Positions 1-7,031 of a stretch of 64,000 bases of DNA are shown piece by piece (the first letter of the stretch is position 1; every line of letters begins with the position of its first letter). The stretch covers positions 1-64,000 of the forward strand of contig NZ_JAFKOJ010000015.1 in assembly GCF_017303275.1 (NCBI RefSeq). The letters are read 5' to 3'. The DNA is from Bacillus sp. NTK034. GTDB lineage: Bacteria; Bacillota; Bacilli; Bacillales; Cytobacillaceae. The notes under the pieces were generated by a model that ran no database searches, was not told the DNA's origin, and saw only the letters and a program-made list of their open reading frames with translations. The position numbers and the translations under genes are program-made.

Positions 1-9
1 CTCCATATA
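1..9 (-). rRNA. 16S rRNA, extreme 5' end (cut by window)
   Basis: Read on the minus strand, the last bases of the window are TTATATGGAG, which resembles the first bases of Bacillus 16S rRNA (a GGAG just before the conserved AGAGTTTGATCC, which would lie outside the window). Tandem rrn promoters and a boxA-like leader lie upstream, which supports the reading. Only a few bases are present, so the exact mature end cannot be fixed here. Confidence 0.5.
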
Positions 10-116
10 AGAGTTGATTAAGCTCATAAGTTGTCTTTTCAAAAAAGACTAAAGAATTAACGTTGACGTTTTTGTTCGTTCAGTTTTCAAAGATCAATCC
101 GCCGCTCAGAAGCGAC
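10..116 (-). ncRNA. rRNA operon leader with boxA-like antitermination site
   Basis: Minus-strand leader between promoter P2 and the 16S start. It carries TTGATCTTTGAAAAC (83-97), close to the Bacillus rrn boxA-type sequence that recruits the Nus antitermination complex, followed by the usual CTGAAC. This leader also normally supplies one strand of the 16S processing stem; the partner would be outside the window. Confidence 0.75.
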
Positions 117-122
117 TTTATT

Positions 123-151
123 AATATATCACGTGTCAGCTTCGACGTCAA
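123..151 (-). promoter_or_regulatory. rrn promoter P2 (sigma-A)
   Basis: TTGACG (146-151), 17-base spacer, TATATT (123-128). The base about 7 positions downstream is G, as usual for Bacillus rRNA start sites that respond to GTP level. It lies about 80 bases downstream of P1, giving the tandem arrangement typical of Bacillus rRNA operons. Confidence 0.85.
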
Positions 152-205
152 CAACTTTTTTTAAGTTGTTTTTATTCGTGCTATCGGTCATCAGCGACGT
201 TTATT

Positions 206-234
206 AATATACCAAGATACAAATAACAAGTCAA
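206..234 (-). promoter_or_regulatory. rrn promoter P1 (sigma-A)
   Basis: TTGACT (229-234), 17-base spacer, TATATT (206-211), with a G at the expected start. The -10 hexamer is identical to that of P2. The short gene upstream ends only about 40 bases away, so this promoter insulates the rRNA operon from it. Confidence 0.85.
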
Positions 235-272
235 CAGCTTTTTTGTATTTTTTTCTTCAGTACAAATATACA

Positions 273-503
273 TTACCCCTTCTTTTCATGATGGTGCCGG
301 GAACGCATGTATTTAAGGCAATCTGCTGGTGTCGCCATACGCTGAAATAATGAAAATAAAATTTTATATCGTTCTTCCATGGCTCTTTTGACAATGTGGT
401 CGATCCTGTCATCTTTTAAATCGAATAATATTTCGTCCATTTCCCTTTTAATGAGATACTCCATTTCTTTTAGCTCTTTCTGATTTAATAACATTCCAAT
501 CAT
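273..503 (-). CDS. small conserved-looking protein of unknown function
   Basis: A 76-residue protein, acidic in its first half and basic at its end, predicted to be largely helical, with no signal peptide or membrane segment. I do not recognise a domain. The frame stays open upstream to 608, but ATG at 501-503 follows CTGGAGG at an 8-base spacing, while the upstream start has no ribosome site, so the short form is chosen. It starts MIGMLLNQKELKEMEY and ends in a His-His-His-Glu-Lys-Lys tail. It sits between the divergent pdaB gene and the rRNA operon promoters. Function cannot be inferred from context. Confidence 0.6.
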   Translation of the reverse strand: MIGMLLNQKELKEMEYLIKREMDEILFDLKDDRIDHIVKRAMEERYKILFSLFQRMATPADCLKYMRSRHHHEKKG

Positions 504-647
504 TTTGATGGCCTCCAGTGAATTTTTCAATTTGTTTTCTGTAGTATTTTTCCATTTAAGATTTTTTATGAGCGAATTTTTTATACATGGAAGAGACAAG
601 TTCAGCATAGGTATGGATTAGGAAGGTATCGGACGAGGTGAATTGTT

Positions 648-1400
648 ATGAACTTTTTTTATGTATTGAATGGTAAGTCACTAAAACAAATTTCGCTTGT
701 TGTCATTGCATCATTTTTCACGGCTTGGTTCCTCTATATGCAGAGCATAGTCCATTTGCCTGCTTTTTCAGCCAAAGACGGGCCTAAAGCGATATACAAA
801 GGGGAAAAGGATTTAGCCCTCACCTTTAATATTGGATGGGGGGATGTAAAAGCAGAGACCATACTGGATACTCTCAAAAAAGAGAATGTTAAATCTGCGA
901 CTTTTTTTCTGGCTGGCTCCTGGGCCGAACGCCATCCGGATTTAGTTTCAAGAATTGTGAAAGAAGGGTACGAGATTGGAATTCTGGGCTATGGCTATGA
1001 AGATTATACAGAGCTTGAAGAAGATAAGATCAGGAGAGACCTTGCAAAGGCGCAGGAAGCATTTAGAAAGCTGAATATTAAAGACATTAAGCTTGTACGT
1101 GCCCCGACAGGACATTTTGACAAAAAAACGTTAAAGGTTGCTGATAGGATGGGCTATACCGTTGTCCATTGGAGTGTTGATTCAAAGGATTGGACCAATC
1201 CGGGTGCAGAGAGGATTGCAGAAAATGTAGCAAAGGCTAAAAAAGGAGATATCGTACTTCTTCATGCATCCGATTCTGCAAAACAAACAGCCAAAGCTCT
1301 TCCGCTCATTTTAGACGATATAGAATCCAAAGGGCTCAAATTCGTTTCCGTTTCGGAAATGATTGCAAATGCTGAGACGAAGACAAGTGAAATAAAATAA
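648..1400 (+). CDS. pdaB: polysaccharide deacetylase family sporulation protein PdaB
   Basis: 250 residues. A short cytoplasmic start is followed by one membrane segment (about residues 14-32) and an outside NodB-type polysaccharide deacetylase domain (about 55-240). In B. subtilis PdaB is made in sporulation and is needed to maintain spores late in development. Visible motifs are FNIGWGD near residue 60 where typical deacetylases carry TFDDG, ATFFLAGSWAERHP, RAPTGHFD and DIVLLHASDS. The first catalytic Asp position is Asn61, so ordinary deacetylase activity is uncertain. ATG follows GAGGTG with a 7-base spacing. It converges on kbaA, sharing a terminator. Confidence 0.93.
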   Translation: MNFFYVLNGKSLKQISLVVIASFFTAWFLYMQSIVHLPAFSAKDGPKAIYKGEKDLALTFNIGWGDVKAETILDTLKKENVKSATFFLAGSWAERHPDLVSRIVKEGYEIGILGYGYEDYTELEEDKIRRDLAKAQEAFRKLNIKDIKLVRAPTGHFDKKTLKVADRMGYTVVHWSVDSKDWTNPGAERIAENVAKAKKGDIVLLHASDSAKQTAKALPLILDDIESKGLKFVSVSEMIANAETKTSEIK

Positions 1401-1409
1401 ACAAAACAA

Positions 1410-1435
1410 AGCCATCCGTTACTTGGATGGCTTTT
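1410..1435. terminator. two-way terminator between pdaB and kbaA
   Basis: Perfect 8-bp stem AGCCATCC / GGATGGCT with a 7-base loop, T-rich on the plus side (TTTT) and on the minus side (TTTGTTT). The kbaA stop codon lies in the loop, so the hairpin is partly coding for KbaA. Confidence 0.85.
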
Positions 1436-2051
1436 GAGCTATATTGCTTCTTTGTTTTTGAGAATCTTTATTTAGTTTATGAAGGATAAGCAGCTGATAG
1501 GTGTTGCAGACTAGTAATGGGAACAGCATTAGATATAGCCAGCTTTCCTCATTTACCCTTAAAACCGGCACCCACTCAATGGCAGTTACAACCACCATAA
1601 AGAATACTGCAGGAATAAATGCATGCTGATTAGTCTGTCTGGCTTTAATTGCTGCAACCACAAGCGCGACTATAAGAAGAAATGCCGCTAAGCCAATATA
1701 CGGAAGCATGCTGTCCCCTTCGCCCGCAAAAGCCTTATAGCGGAAATAAACCAAGTCAAACAAAGTAAATAAAATAAGAACAATCTGAATAGGATTCCAC
1801 AATCCTTTAAAAATACCCAGCCCAAAGCGGTGTACTGTCAAATAAGCAAAGAAGCCCATTTGACTAATGATACTGAATATTAATCCTACACCTATAAGCC
1901 AGAAGAATACCGACAGAATCTCAAGGAAATCGAAGTCAGTAAAAATAGGCGCAAATTCATCCCAGCGCACAATAAATCCGACAACCCCAGTTGTTAATCC
2001 GCCAACTAAAAGAGTCGATATAAAAAGCTTTACCCAATTACGGCTTGTCAA
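1419..2051 (-). CDS. kbaA: KinB signalling pathway activation protein KbaA
   Basis: 210-residue integral membrane protein with about six hydrophobic segments. In B. subtilis KbaA is needed for the KinB sensor kinase branch that feeds phosphate to Spo0F/Spo0A at sporulation onset; the biochemical role is not settled. Identification rests on length, topology and position between gerD and pdaB. The start is TTG (2049-2051), preceded by GGGGGA at about 9 bases, so translation may be modest. It is divergent from gerD. Confidence 0.85.
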   Translation of the reverse strand: MTSRNWVKLFISTLLVGGLTTGVVGFIVRWDEFAPIFTDFDFLEILSVFFWLIGVGLIFSIISQMGFFAYLTVHRFGLGIFKGLWNPIQIVLILFTLFDLVYFRYKAFAGEGDSMLPYIGLAAFLLIVALVVAAIKARQTNQHAFIPAVFFMVVVTAIEWVPVLRVNEESWLYLMLFPLLVCNTYQLLILHKLNKDSQKQRSNIAQKPSK

Positions 2052-2137
2052 TTTATTTTTCCCCCATAATAAATAAATTCATTCTTTATGATTGTACCAA
2101 CCAAAGTTTGAAAAATCTAGGCATTGTATTTCCAGCG

Positions 2138-2144
2138 CATAATA
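2138..2144 (+). promoter_or_regulatory. possible sigma-G -10 element for gerD
   Basis: CATAATA fits the sigma-G -10 pattern and lies about 55 bases before the gerD start. The -35 side is poor, so this is a weak call that leans on the known forespore expression of gerD in B. subtilis. Confidence 0.3.
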
Positions 2145-2198
2145 TTTGCTGAATTTCTTCATTCTAAAGGTAAGGACACCTCTGAAAGGAGCTTCACC

Positions 2199-2840
2199 AT
2201 GATAAAAAAATTCCGTTTGCTCCTTCCATTAGCGCTAGTGTTTTTCATATCAGGCTGCGGCCAAGGTGAAACGGGCAGCGGCCAAATGGATTATGAGCAA
2301 ACTAAAAAAATGGTTGTAGATATATTAAAGACCGATGAAGGAAAAAAGGCGCTCGAAGAATTGATGGCTGATGAAAAAATGCAGCAAAAGATGGTCATGG
2401 ACCAAAAGGTAGTAGCCGATACCATTGAAAAAACCTTAACCTCTGATAAAGGTACAGAGTTTTGGAAGAAGTCCTTTGATGATCCAAAGTTTGCCGAAAG
2501 CATGGCAAAAAGTATGCAGAAAGAAAATGAACAGCTATTAAAAGATCTAATGAAAGACCCTGAATATCGGGGAATGATGATAGAAGTACTTAAAGATCCC
2601 GAACTCGAAAAAGAAGTTACGGATGTCCTTAAAAGCAAGGAATATCGGGAGCATATACAGAAAGTAATGACCGAGACATTTGAAAGCCCGCTTTTTAAAG
2701 CGAAAATTCAGGACATCCTTCTGAAAGCAGCAGAGGAAACGAAAAGCGGTCAGCAAGGCGGTGAAGAAAGCGGCGGTGAAGGCGGCGGCCAGGGTGCAGA
2801 CCAAGGCGGTGGCGGTGGCGGCCAGGGAGGCGGAGCATAA
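2199..2840 (+). CDS. gerD: spore germination lipoprotein GerD
   Basis: 213 residues. A lipoprotein signal (MIKKFRLLL... FISGC, Cys at about residue 20) predicts lipid anchoring in the spore inner membrane. The middle (about 35-185) is a charged helical region built from repeating short units of the EDPE/KDPE kind; the tail after about 190 is almost only Gly, Gln and Glu. GerD is required for clustering of germinant receptors into the germinosome and for fast nutrient germination. ATG at 2199 follows AAGGAG at 7 bases; the longer upstream frame would bury the signal peptide and is rejected. Somewhat longer than B. subtilis GerD, mostly in the glycine-rich tail. Confidence 0.92.
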   Translation: MIKKFRLLLPLALVFFISGCGQGETGSGQMDYEQTKKMVVDILKTDEGKKALEELMADEKMQQKMVMDQKVVADTIEKTLTSDKGTEFWKKSFDDPKFAESMAKSMQKENEQLLKDLMKDPEYRGMMIEVLKDPELEKEVTDVLKSKEYREHIQKVMTETFESPLFKAKIQDILLKAAEETKSGQQGGEESGGEGGGQGADQGGGGGGQGGGA

Positions 2841-2855
2841 CTCCTTTAAAAATAA

Positions 2856-2880
2856 AACCTCTTCCAATTCGGAAGAGGTT
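2856..2880. terminator. two-way terminator between gerD and salA
   Basis: Perfect 10-bp stem AACCTCTTCC / GGAAGAGGTT with a 5-base loop, T-rich on both sides. It serves the convergent genes gerD and salA. Confidence 0.88.
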
Positions 2881-2887
2881 TCTTTCA

Positions 2888-3946
2888 TTACTTACTTTCA
2901 ATTGATTGGATAACTTTGCGGGCGATATCTGTATAAATCTGTCCGAGCTTATGGTCTTCATCATAAATGGACGGAGCGAAGTCTTCTTCATTCCAATCAG
3001 GCTGCTGAAGAGGCAGCTGGCCAAGTACTTCTGTCCGCAGTTCCTCAGCAAGCTTTTCACCGCCGCCTTGACCAAATACGTGCTCTCTTTCACCAGTCAA
3101 TTGGCTCTCGAAGTAGGCCATGTTCTCAATAACACCCAGGATCTCATGCTCAGTTCGAAGTGCCATAGCACCAGCTCTCGCAGCAACAAATGCGGCTGTA
3201 GGATGCGGAGTTGTCACAACGATCTCCTTGCAGGATGGGAGCATTGTGTGCACATCCAGGGCCACATCCCCTGTACCCGGAGGCAAATCAAGAAGAAGAT
3301 AATCCAAATCGCCCCATTCTACTTCATTGAAGAAGCTGTTCAGCATTTTGCCAAGCATCGGGCCCCTCCAGATAATTGGTGCATTATCTTCTACAAAGAA
3401 GCCCATTGAGATCACTTTTACTCCAAAGCGTTCAACCGGCAGAATTCGTTCTCCTCTGACCACGGGGCGCTTTGTAATGCCCATCATATCAGGAACACTG
3501 AATCCATAAATATCGGCATCGATCAGGCCGACCTTTTTCCCTAACCTTGCCAGGGATACAGCCAGGTTTACAGATACAGTGGATTTACCGACCCCTCCTT
3601 TTCCGCTGGCAATGGCAATAAACTCAGTTTTATTTCCAGGAGAAAGCAGGCCTTTGTCTTCTTCAGACGCTGCCTCTCTATATTGTGAAAGCACTTCATC
3701 AGGAAGCTCGCTGAAGCGTATGCCAACGGTTGCGGCTCCTGCTTCTTTTAAAAGATTGACGACTTGAGTCTGAAGCTGAAGCTGTTCAGCTGTACCTGTC
3801 TTGGCGATTTGAATCTTGACGCTGACATGACTCTTTTCTTCCTTTATTTTGATTTCTTCAATGGCGTTAAGTTCACCCAATGTTCTATGTATAAATGGTT
3901 CCTGCAAGCCGCTTAAAGCTTCTTTGACTTTCTGTTCAGTTAACAT
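2888..3946 (-). CDS. salA: Mrp/NBP35-family ATPase SalA
   Basis: 352 residues. An N-terminal MIP18/FeS-assembly-like domain (1-80) precedes a deviant Walker P-loop ATPase domain with SGKGGVGKST at about 114-123, DADIYGFSVP and DLPPGTGD. Mrp proteins carry iron-sulfur clusters; B. subtilis SalA also acts as a regulator that represses scoC and so favours exoprotease genes. The start is ATG at 3944-3946, preceded by AAGGCGG, giving the same length as B. subtilis SalA; an in-frame GTG three codons upstream is less well placed. It has its own promoter candidate upstream. Confidence 0.93.
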   Translation of the reverse strand: MLTEQKVKEALSGLQEPFIHRTLGELNAIEEIKIKEEKSHVSVKIQIAKTGTAEQLQLQTQVVNLLKEAGAATVGIRFSELPDEVLSQYREAASEEDKGLLSPGNKTEFIAIASGKGGVGKSTVSVNLAVSLARLGKKVGLIDADIYGFSVPDMMGITKRPVVRGERILPVERFGVKVISMGFFVEDNAPIIWRGPMLGKMLNSFFNEVEWGDLDYLLLDLPPGTGDVALDVHTMLPSCKEIVVTTPHPTAAFVAARAGAMALRTEHEILGVIENMAYFESQLTGEREHVFGQGGGEKLAEELRTEVLGQLPLQQPDWNEEDFAPSIYDEDHKLGQIYTDIARKVIQSIESK

Positions 3947-3981
3947 ACATTGCACCCGCCTTCTGTATTCGTTTCCATTTT

Positions 3982-3990
3982 AGTATAACA
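3982..3990 (-). promoter_or_regulatory. extended -10 promoter candidate for salA
   Basis: TGTTATACT on the minus strand is an extended -10 (TG-N-TATACT) about 40 bases before the salA start. No good -35 is present at 17 bases; an extended -10 can compensate for that. Confidence 0.5.
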
Positions 3991-4062
3991 TATTGAATAT
4001 TCTATACTGTTAATTCTATCACACCAGAAATACATTCACTATTTCCCTGCATCAATAAAAAG

Positions 4063-4087
4063 AAAAGGCACTTTCTCAGCACCTTTT
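4063..4087 (-). terminator. terminator after cwlD
   Basis: On the minus strand AAAAGGTGC / GTGCCTTTT forms a 9-pair stem (two G-U pairs) with a 7-base loop followed by CTTTTTATT. It overlaps the cwlD stop codon and separates cwlD from salA. Confidence 0.75.
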
Positions 4088-4818
4088 CATTCCCATGTTT
4101 CAGTCAGTTCTTTTTCATTGGTATAGTAGCGCATGATTCCATTGTAGATGGAGGCGGCTATTTTATCCTGATATTCATCAGTTTTCAAATTAGCCCGTTC
4201 CCCCGGATTTGATAAGAATCCCACTTCTACTAAGACACCTGGCTTTTTGGCGTATTTTAAAATGAATACATTGTTTAAAGGCTTCGAGTTCCGCTTTGTA
4301 TTCTCCAGGTTGCGTCGGAGTTCGTCCTGTATGAACTTTGCAGCTTTGGCATTTTCCTTAATCCCCGGTGCATAGAAAGTCTGCGCTCCGCTCCACCTGG
4401 GGGAAGGAATTGAATTTAAATGAATGCTGACATAAAAATCAGAATTAGAAGTATTGATCATTTCAAGCCGTTTCTTCAGGTCTTCTACTTTTCTCCGGCT
4501 GTAACCCCTGGTTCCCTCTGGTGCGAGGTCTCTGTCTTCCTCCCTCGTCATCAGCACAAGAGCTCCCTGCTCCTGGAGGTAATCCCTTACTTTTAATGAT
4601 ACATCCAATGCGATATCTTTCTCGAGTGCTCCTTCATCGCCTGCCCCGCCATCCGGACCGCCATGGCCGGGATCAAGCAAGATAATCTTTCCTGTTAAAG
4701 GCAGATTCCACGAATCCCAGGAATCATCATCCGTAAAGTCATATTGCAAAATAAGAAAAAGGACGATAAGCCCGATCGCAAACCCGCCTATTTTTAATTT
4801 TTTCTTCATATGTCCCAA
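4087..4818 (-). CDS. cwlD: N-acetylmuramoyl-L-alanine amidase CwlD (spore cortex)
   Basis: 243 residues: one N-terminal membrane segment (about 9-25) and an Amidase_3 domain (about 42-230). Zinc ligands are visible as LLDPGHGGPDGG (His), the Glu in LEKDIALDV and SIHLNS (His); the catalytic Glu lies in VLVEVGFLSN. CwlD removes peptide side chains from muramic acid so that PdaA can form muramic-delta-lactam, the mark used by germination lytic enzymes on cortex. The start is TTG at 4818, with AGGAGG at 7 bases; an ATG three codons later (4809) is the main alternative. Strongly recognisable. Confidence 0.92.
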   Translation of the reverse strand: MGHMKKKLKIGGFAIGLIVLFLILQYDFTDDDSWDSWNLPLTGKIILLDPGHGGPDGGAGDEGALEKDIALDVSLKVRDYLQEQGALVLMTREEDRDLAPEGTRGYSRRKVEDLKKRLEMINTSNSDFYVSIHLNSIPSPRWSGAQTFYAPGIKENAKAAKFIQDELRRNLENTKRNSKPLNNVFILKYAKKPGVLVEVGFLSNPGERANLKTDEYQDKIAASIYNGIMRYYTNEKELTETWE

Positions 4819-4910
4819 TCAGTCCCCTCCTGCTTATCCTCATTTCAATATATGGGACAAGATGGAGATCTAGAACTTTGATCAGGACACCCCTTTTAAC
4901 ATTGCACTTT

Positions 4911-5354
4911 TCAGTGGAGACGCAATTTATGCCTTCTCTCCCCTTTATTGAATCCTTCCGACCACCAGCTGCTTACATATTGCTCACACATATAATAAAG
5001 GGATTCGCTCATTACCGCTTCCGAACCATGACCCCAATAAAGGAAAAAGTTATATAATGTATCCACTAAATGCTTATACTCTTTTTCACATCTATGGCGG
5101 ACCTGATCCAGCGATTCGCCATAGCTCCCAAAACGGCTGTAGTTAGCCCCGAGCAAATAAGCTTCAATCGCTACATCATAGCAGGCCTCCTCAATTCCGG
5201 CATTCATCATCAGACCGGAGACAAATCTGGAAGAGCCAAAAAATTTCTGTACTTTCTCTTTTAACGCTTTTATCGAAATTTCCCGAAGGACGGATTTTTC
5301 ATATTTGATCTGCTTTTCTCTTTTTTTCTCTTTGAACGTCGTTATGACTGTCAC
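4911..5354 (-). CDS. ybaK: DUF2521 family protein YbaK
   Basis: 147 residues, matching the B. subtilis YbaK family (DUF2521) in length and in position next to cwlD. A basic N-terminal segment (to about residue 35) precedes a helical domain rich in Tyr, Trp and Cys (GYGES-like turn and CEQYVSSWWSEGF). No membrane segment. Function unknown. GTG start with AAAGGGGTG upstream. Not to be confused with the unrelated Cys-tRNA deacylase also called YbaK in other bacteria. Confidence 0.85.
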   Translation of the reverse strand: MTVITTFKEKKREKQIKYEKSVLREISIKALKEKVQKFFGSSRFVSGLMMNAGIEEACYDVAIEAYLLGANYSRFGSYGESLDQVRHRCEKEYKHLVDTLYNFFLYWGHGSEAVMSESLYYMCEQYVSSWWSEGFNKGERRHKLRLH

Positions 5355-5539
5355 TGCTTTCTCACCCCTTTAAGATAGTCTTTATCTGCAGTCGGTGAGA
5401 AATTCAAAAATGAGCAGTGATTGGACTGCCAATTTTTTATTTTGGCAGGATGCGAATGAATTGTCTTGATGGGCACCTCACGAGCTTGAGCATCTCAAAG
5501 ATCTTTAAACGATTAACCCAATCAGCCACTCAACTCGGT

Positions 5540-6853
5540 TTATCTAAAACATCTATTACTTAAAAAGCGGCAGGGATCCATAATAACTCGAACATTAAAT
5601 AAACAGTTCCTTGTAATTCCAGAAGGCTGAGTTATTGTACATGTCACTGTAGTTGAACCTAGAGGAAAGAATGATCCAGGTGCCGGATTGCAAACAATAA
5701 AATCCCCTGGATTTGCAATAGGCTGTGTGTAATTCACAAATGCCCCACGCTGGCCAGGATCATTGAAAACTGAAATGTCTGGCGGGCAGGAAAATTGTAT
5801 GGCTAAACTATGTGCACGACCTCCGGAAATTTCTAAGACATTTTCAATCCCGCTCACCTGGACAGGCACATTGCTGGTACCGCCAGTTGTCCCGTCCCCC
5901 AATTGGCCAAAACTGTTATCACCCCAAGTTCTGGAGGTTCCATCTGAAAGTATGGAAAGACTGTGATTATCACCGGCTGCAATGGCAACTGCATCGCTGA
6001 TCCCTATAACGAATATCGGGGTATTCCTGTTTATATTTGAACCATTTCCAAGCTGACCTTCCACGTTTCTTCCCCAGGCCATAATCCTTCCATCTGACCT
6101 AAGAGCCACGCTGTGGTCCCTGCCAGCTGCAATGGCTACCGCATCATCCAGATCATCAATCTCTGCTGGTACCACTTGATCTACATTATCCCCTGTCCCT
6201 AGCTGGCCATCTTCGTTCCCGCCCCAAGCAAGGCCTGTTCCATTTGCACGAAGAGCCAGACTATGAACCCTTCCGGCTGCAATGGCGATAAGGTCAGACG
6301 GTACCGGTACAATAATCTCAACAGGAGTATTACTGTTAATTGTACTCTCGTCCCCTAATTGGCCCCTATCATTGCTGCCCCATGCCTCTAACCCCCCGTC
6401 TCTGCGAAGGGCAAGGCTATGATCATTTCCTGCGGCTATCATCCTGGCATTAGTAATTCCGTTTACCCTGACAGGGATATTGCTGTTAATATTTGTTCCG
6501 TTCCCAAGCTGGCCTTCCAGGTTTCGTCCCCATGCCCTAATGGTCCCATCTGCGAGAAGAGCGAGACTATGCTGTTCGCCAGCTGAAATGGCAACTGCAT
6601 CTGATATCCCTCTTACACGCACTGGTACATTTCGACTGGTGTTTGAACCGTCCCCCAGTGGCCCAAAATCATTGCTTCCCCATGCCCTAATGGTTCCATC
6701 TGCAAGGAGGGCAAGACTATGATTCCCTCTTCCAGATACAGCAATTGCACTGTCAAGATTCCTCACTGGAACTGGAATCGCTCTGCTGCCCCCGAATCTG
6801 CCGATCCCAAGCTGGCCAAAATTATTATCTCCCCAAGCCAAAGTTCTGCTCAT
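5540..6853 (-). CDS. RCC1-repeat beta-propeller protein with C-terminal HYR domain
   Basis: 437 residues, no signal peptide or membrane segment. Residues 1 to about 355 contain seven RCC1-type repeats of about 50 residues, each with AWG-N-GQLG and G-HSLAL-DG signatures. The first repeat starts at AWGDNNFGQLG and the last ends at HSLAIQF, so the ring closes by strand exchange between the ends. Residues about 358-425 form an HYR-like immunoglobulin-fold domain (CPPDISV, PLGSTTVTCT) with paired Cys. Such proteins bind other proteins or surfaces; no catalytic role is evident. The gene stands alone between ybaK and proA, with an ATG 13 bases after AAGGAG and a sporulation-like promoter upstream. 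It is absent from this place in B. subtilis. Confidence 0.85.
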   Translation of the reverse strand: MSRTLAWGDNNFGQLGIGRFGGSRAIPVPVRNLDSAIAVSGRGNHSLALLADGTIRAWGSNDFGPLGDGSNTSRNVPVRVRGISDAVAISAGEQHSLALLADGTIRAWGRNLEGQLGNGTNINSNIPVRVNGITNARMIAAGNDHSLALRRDGGLEAWGSNDRGQLGDESTINSNTPVEIIVPVPSDLIAIAAGRVHSLALRANGTGLAWGGNEDGQLGTGDNVDQVVPAEIDDLDDAVAIAAGRDHSVALRSDGRIMAWGRNVEGQLGNGSNINRNTPIFVIGISDAVAIAAGDNHSLSILSDGTSRTWGDNSFGQLGDGTTGGTSNVPVQVSGIENVLEISGGRAHSLAIQFSCPPDISVFNDPGQRGAFVNYTQPIANPGDFIVCNPAPGSFFPLGSTTVTCTITQPSGITRNCLFNVRVIMDPCRFLSNRCFR

Positions 6854-6921
6854 TTATTATTCCGGTCTCCTTTCATGCACAAAAAAAATTTGATAAAAGC
6901 ATAAGGGATTTCCTTATTTTG

Positions 6922-6949
6922 TATAATATGTATACCGAACAAGCTATGT
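6922..6949 (-). promoter_or_regulatory. candidate sigma-K (or sigma-A) promoter for the RCC1-HYR gene
   Basis: CATATTATA (6922-6930) fits the sigma-K -10 pattern CATA-N3-TA, with AC (6948-6949) 17 bases upstream as the -35 core. The same bases can be read as sigma-A TTGGGC-N17-TATACA (-10 one turn of sequence away). The start would fall about 60 bases before the ATG. The sigma-K reading would make the product a late mother-cell protein. Confidence 0.45.
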
Positions 6950-6985
6950 CGGCCCAATTTTTTTACTAATCAACTGCAATTTCCA

Positions 6986-7022
6986 TATGAAAAGCCTCAG
7001 CTAATAGCTGAGGCTTTTCATA
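6986..7022. terminator. terminator after proA
   Basis: Perfect 17-bp stem (TATGAAAAGCCTCAGCT and its complement) with a 3-base loop, ten bases past the proA stop codon. The stem carries TTTT at its minus-strand exit. It ends the proline operon and could also stop plus-strand transcription. Confidence 0.88.
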
Positions 7023-7031
7023 AATATGCGA

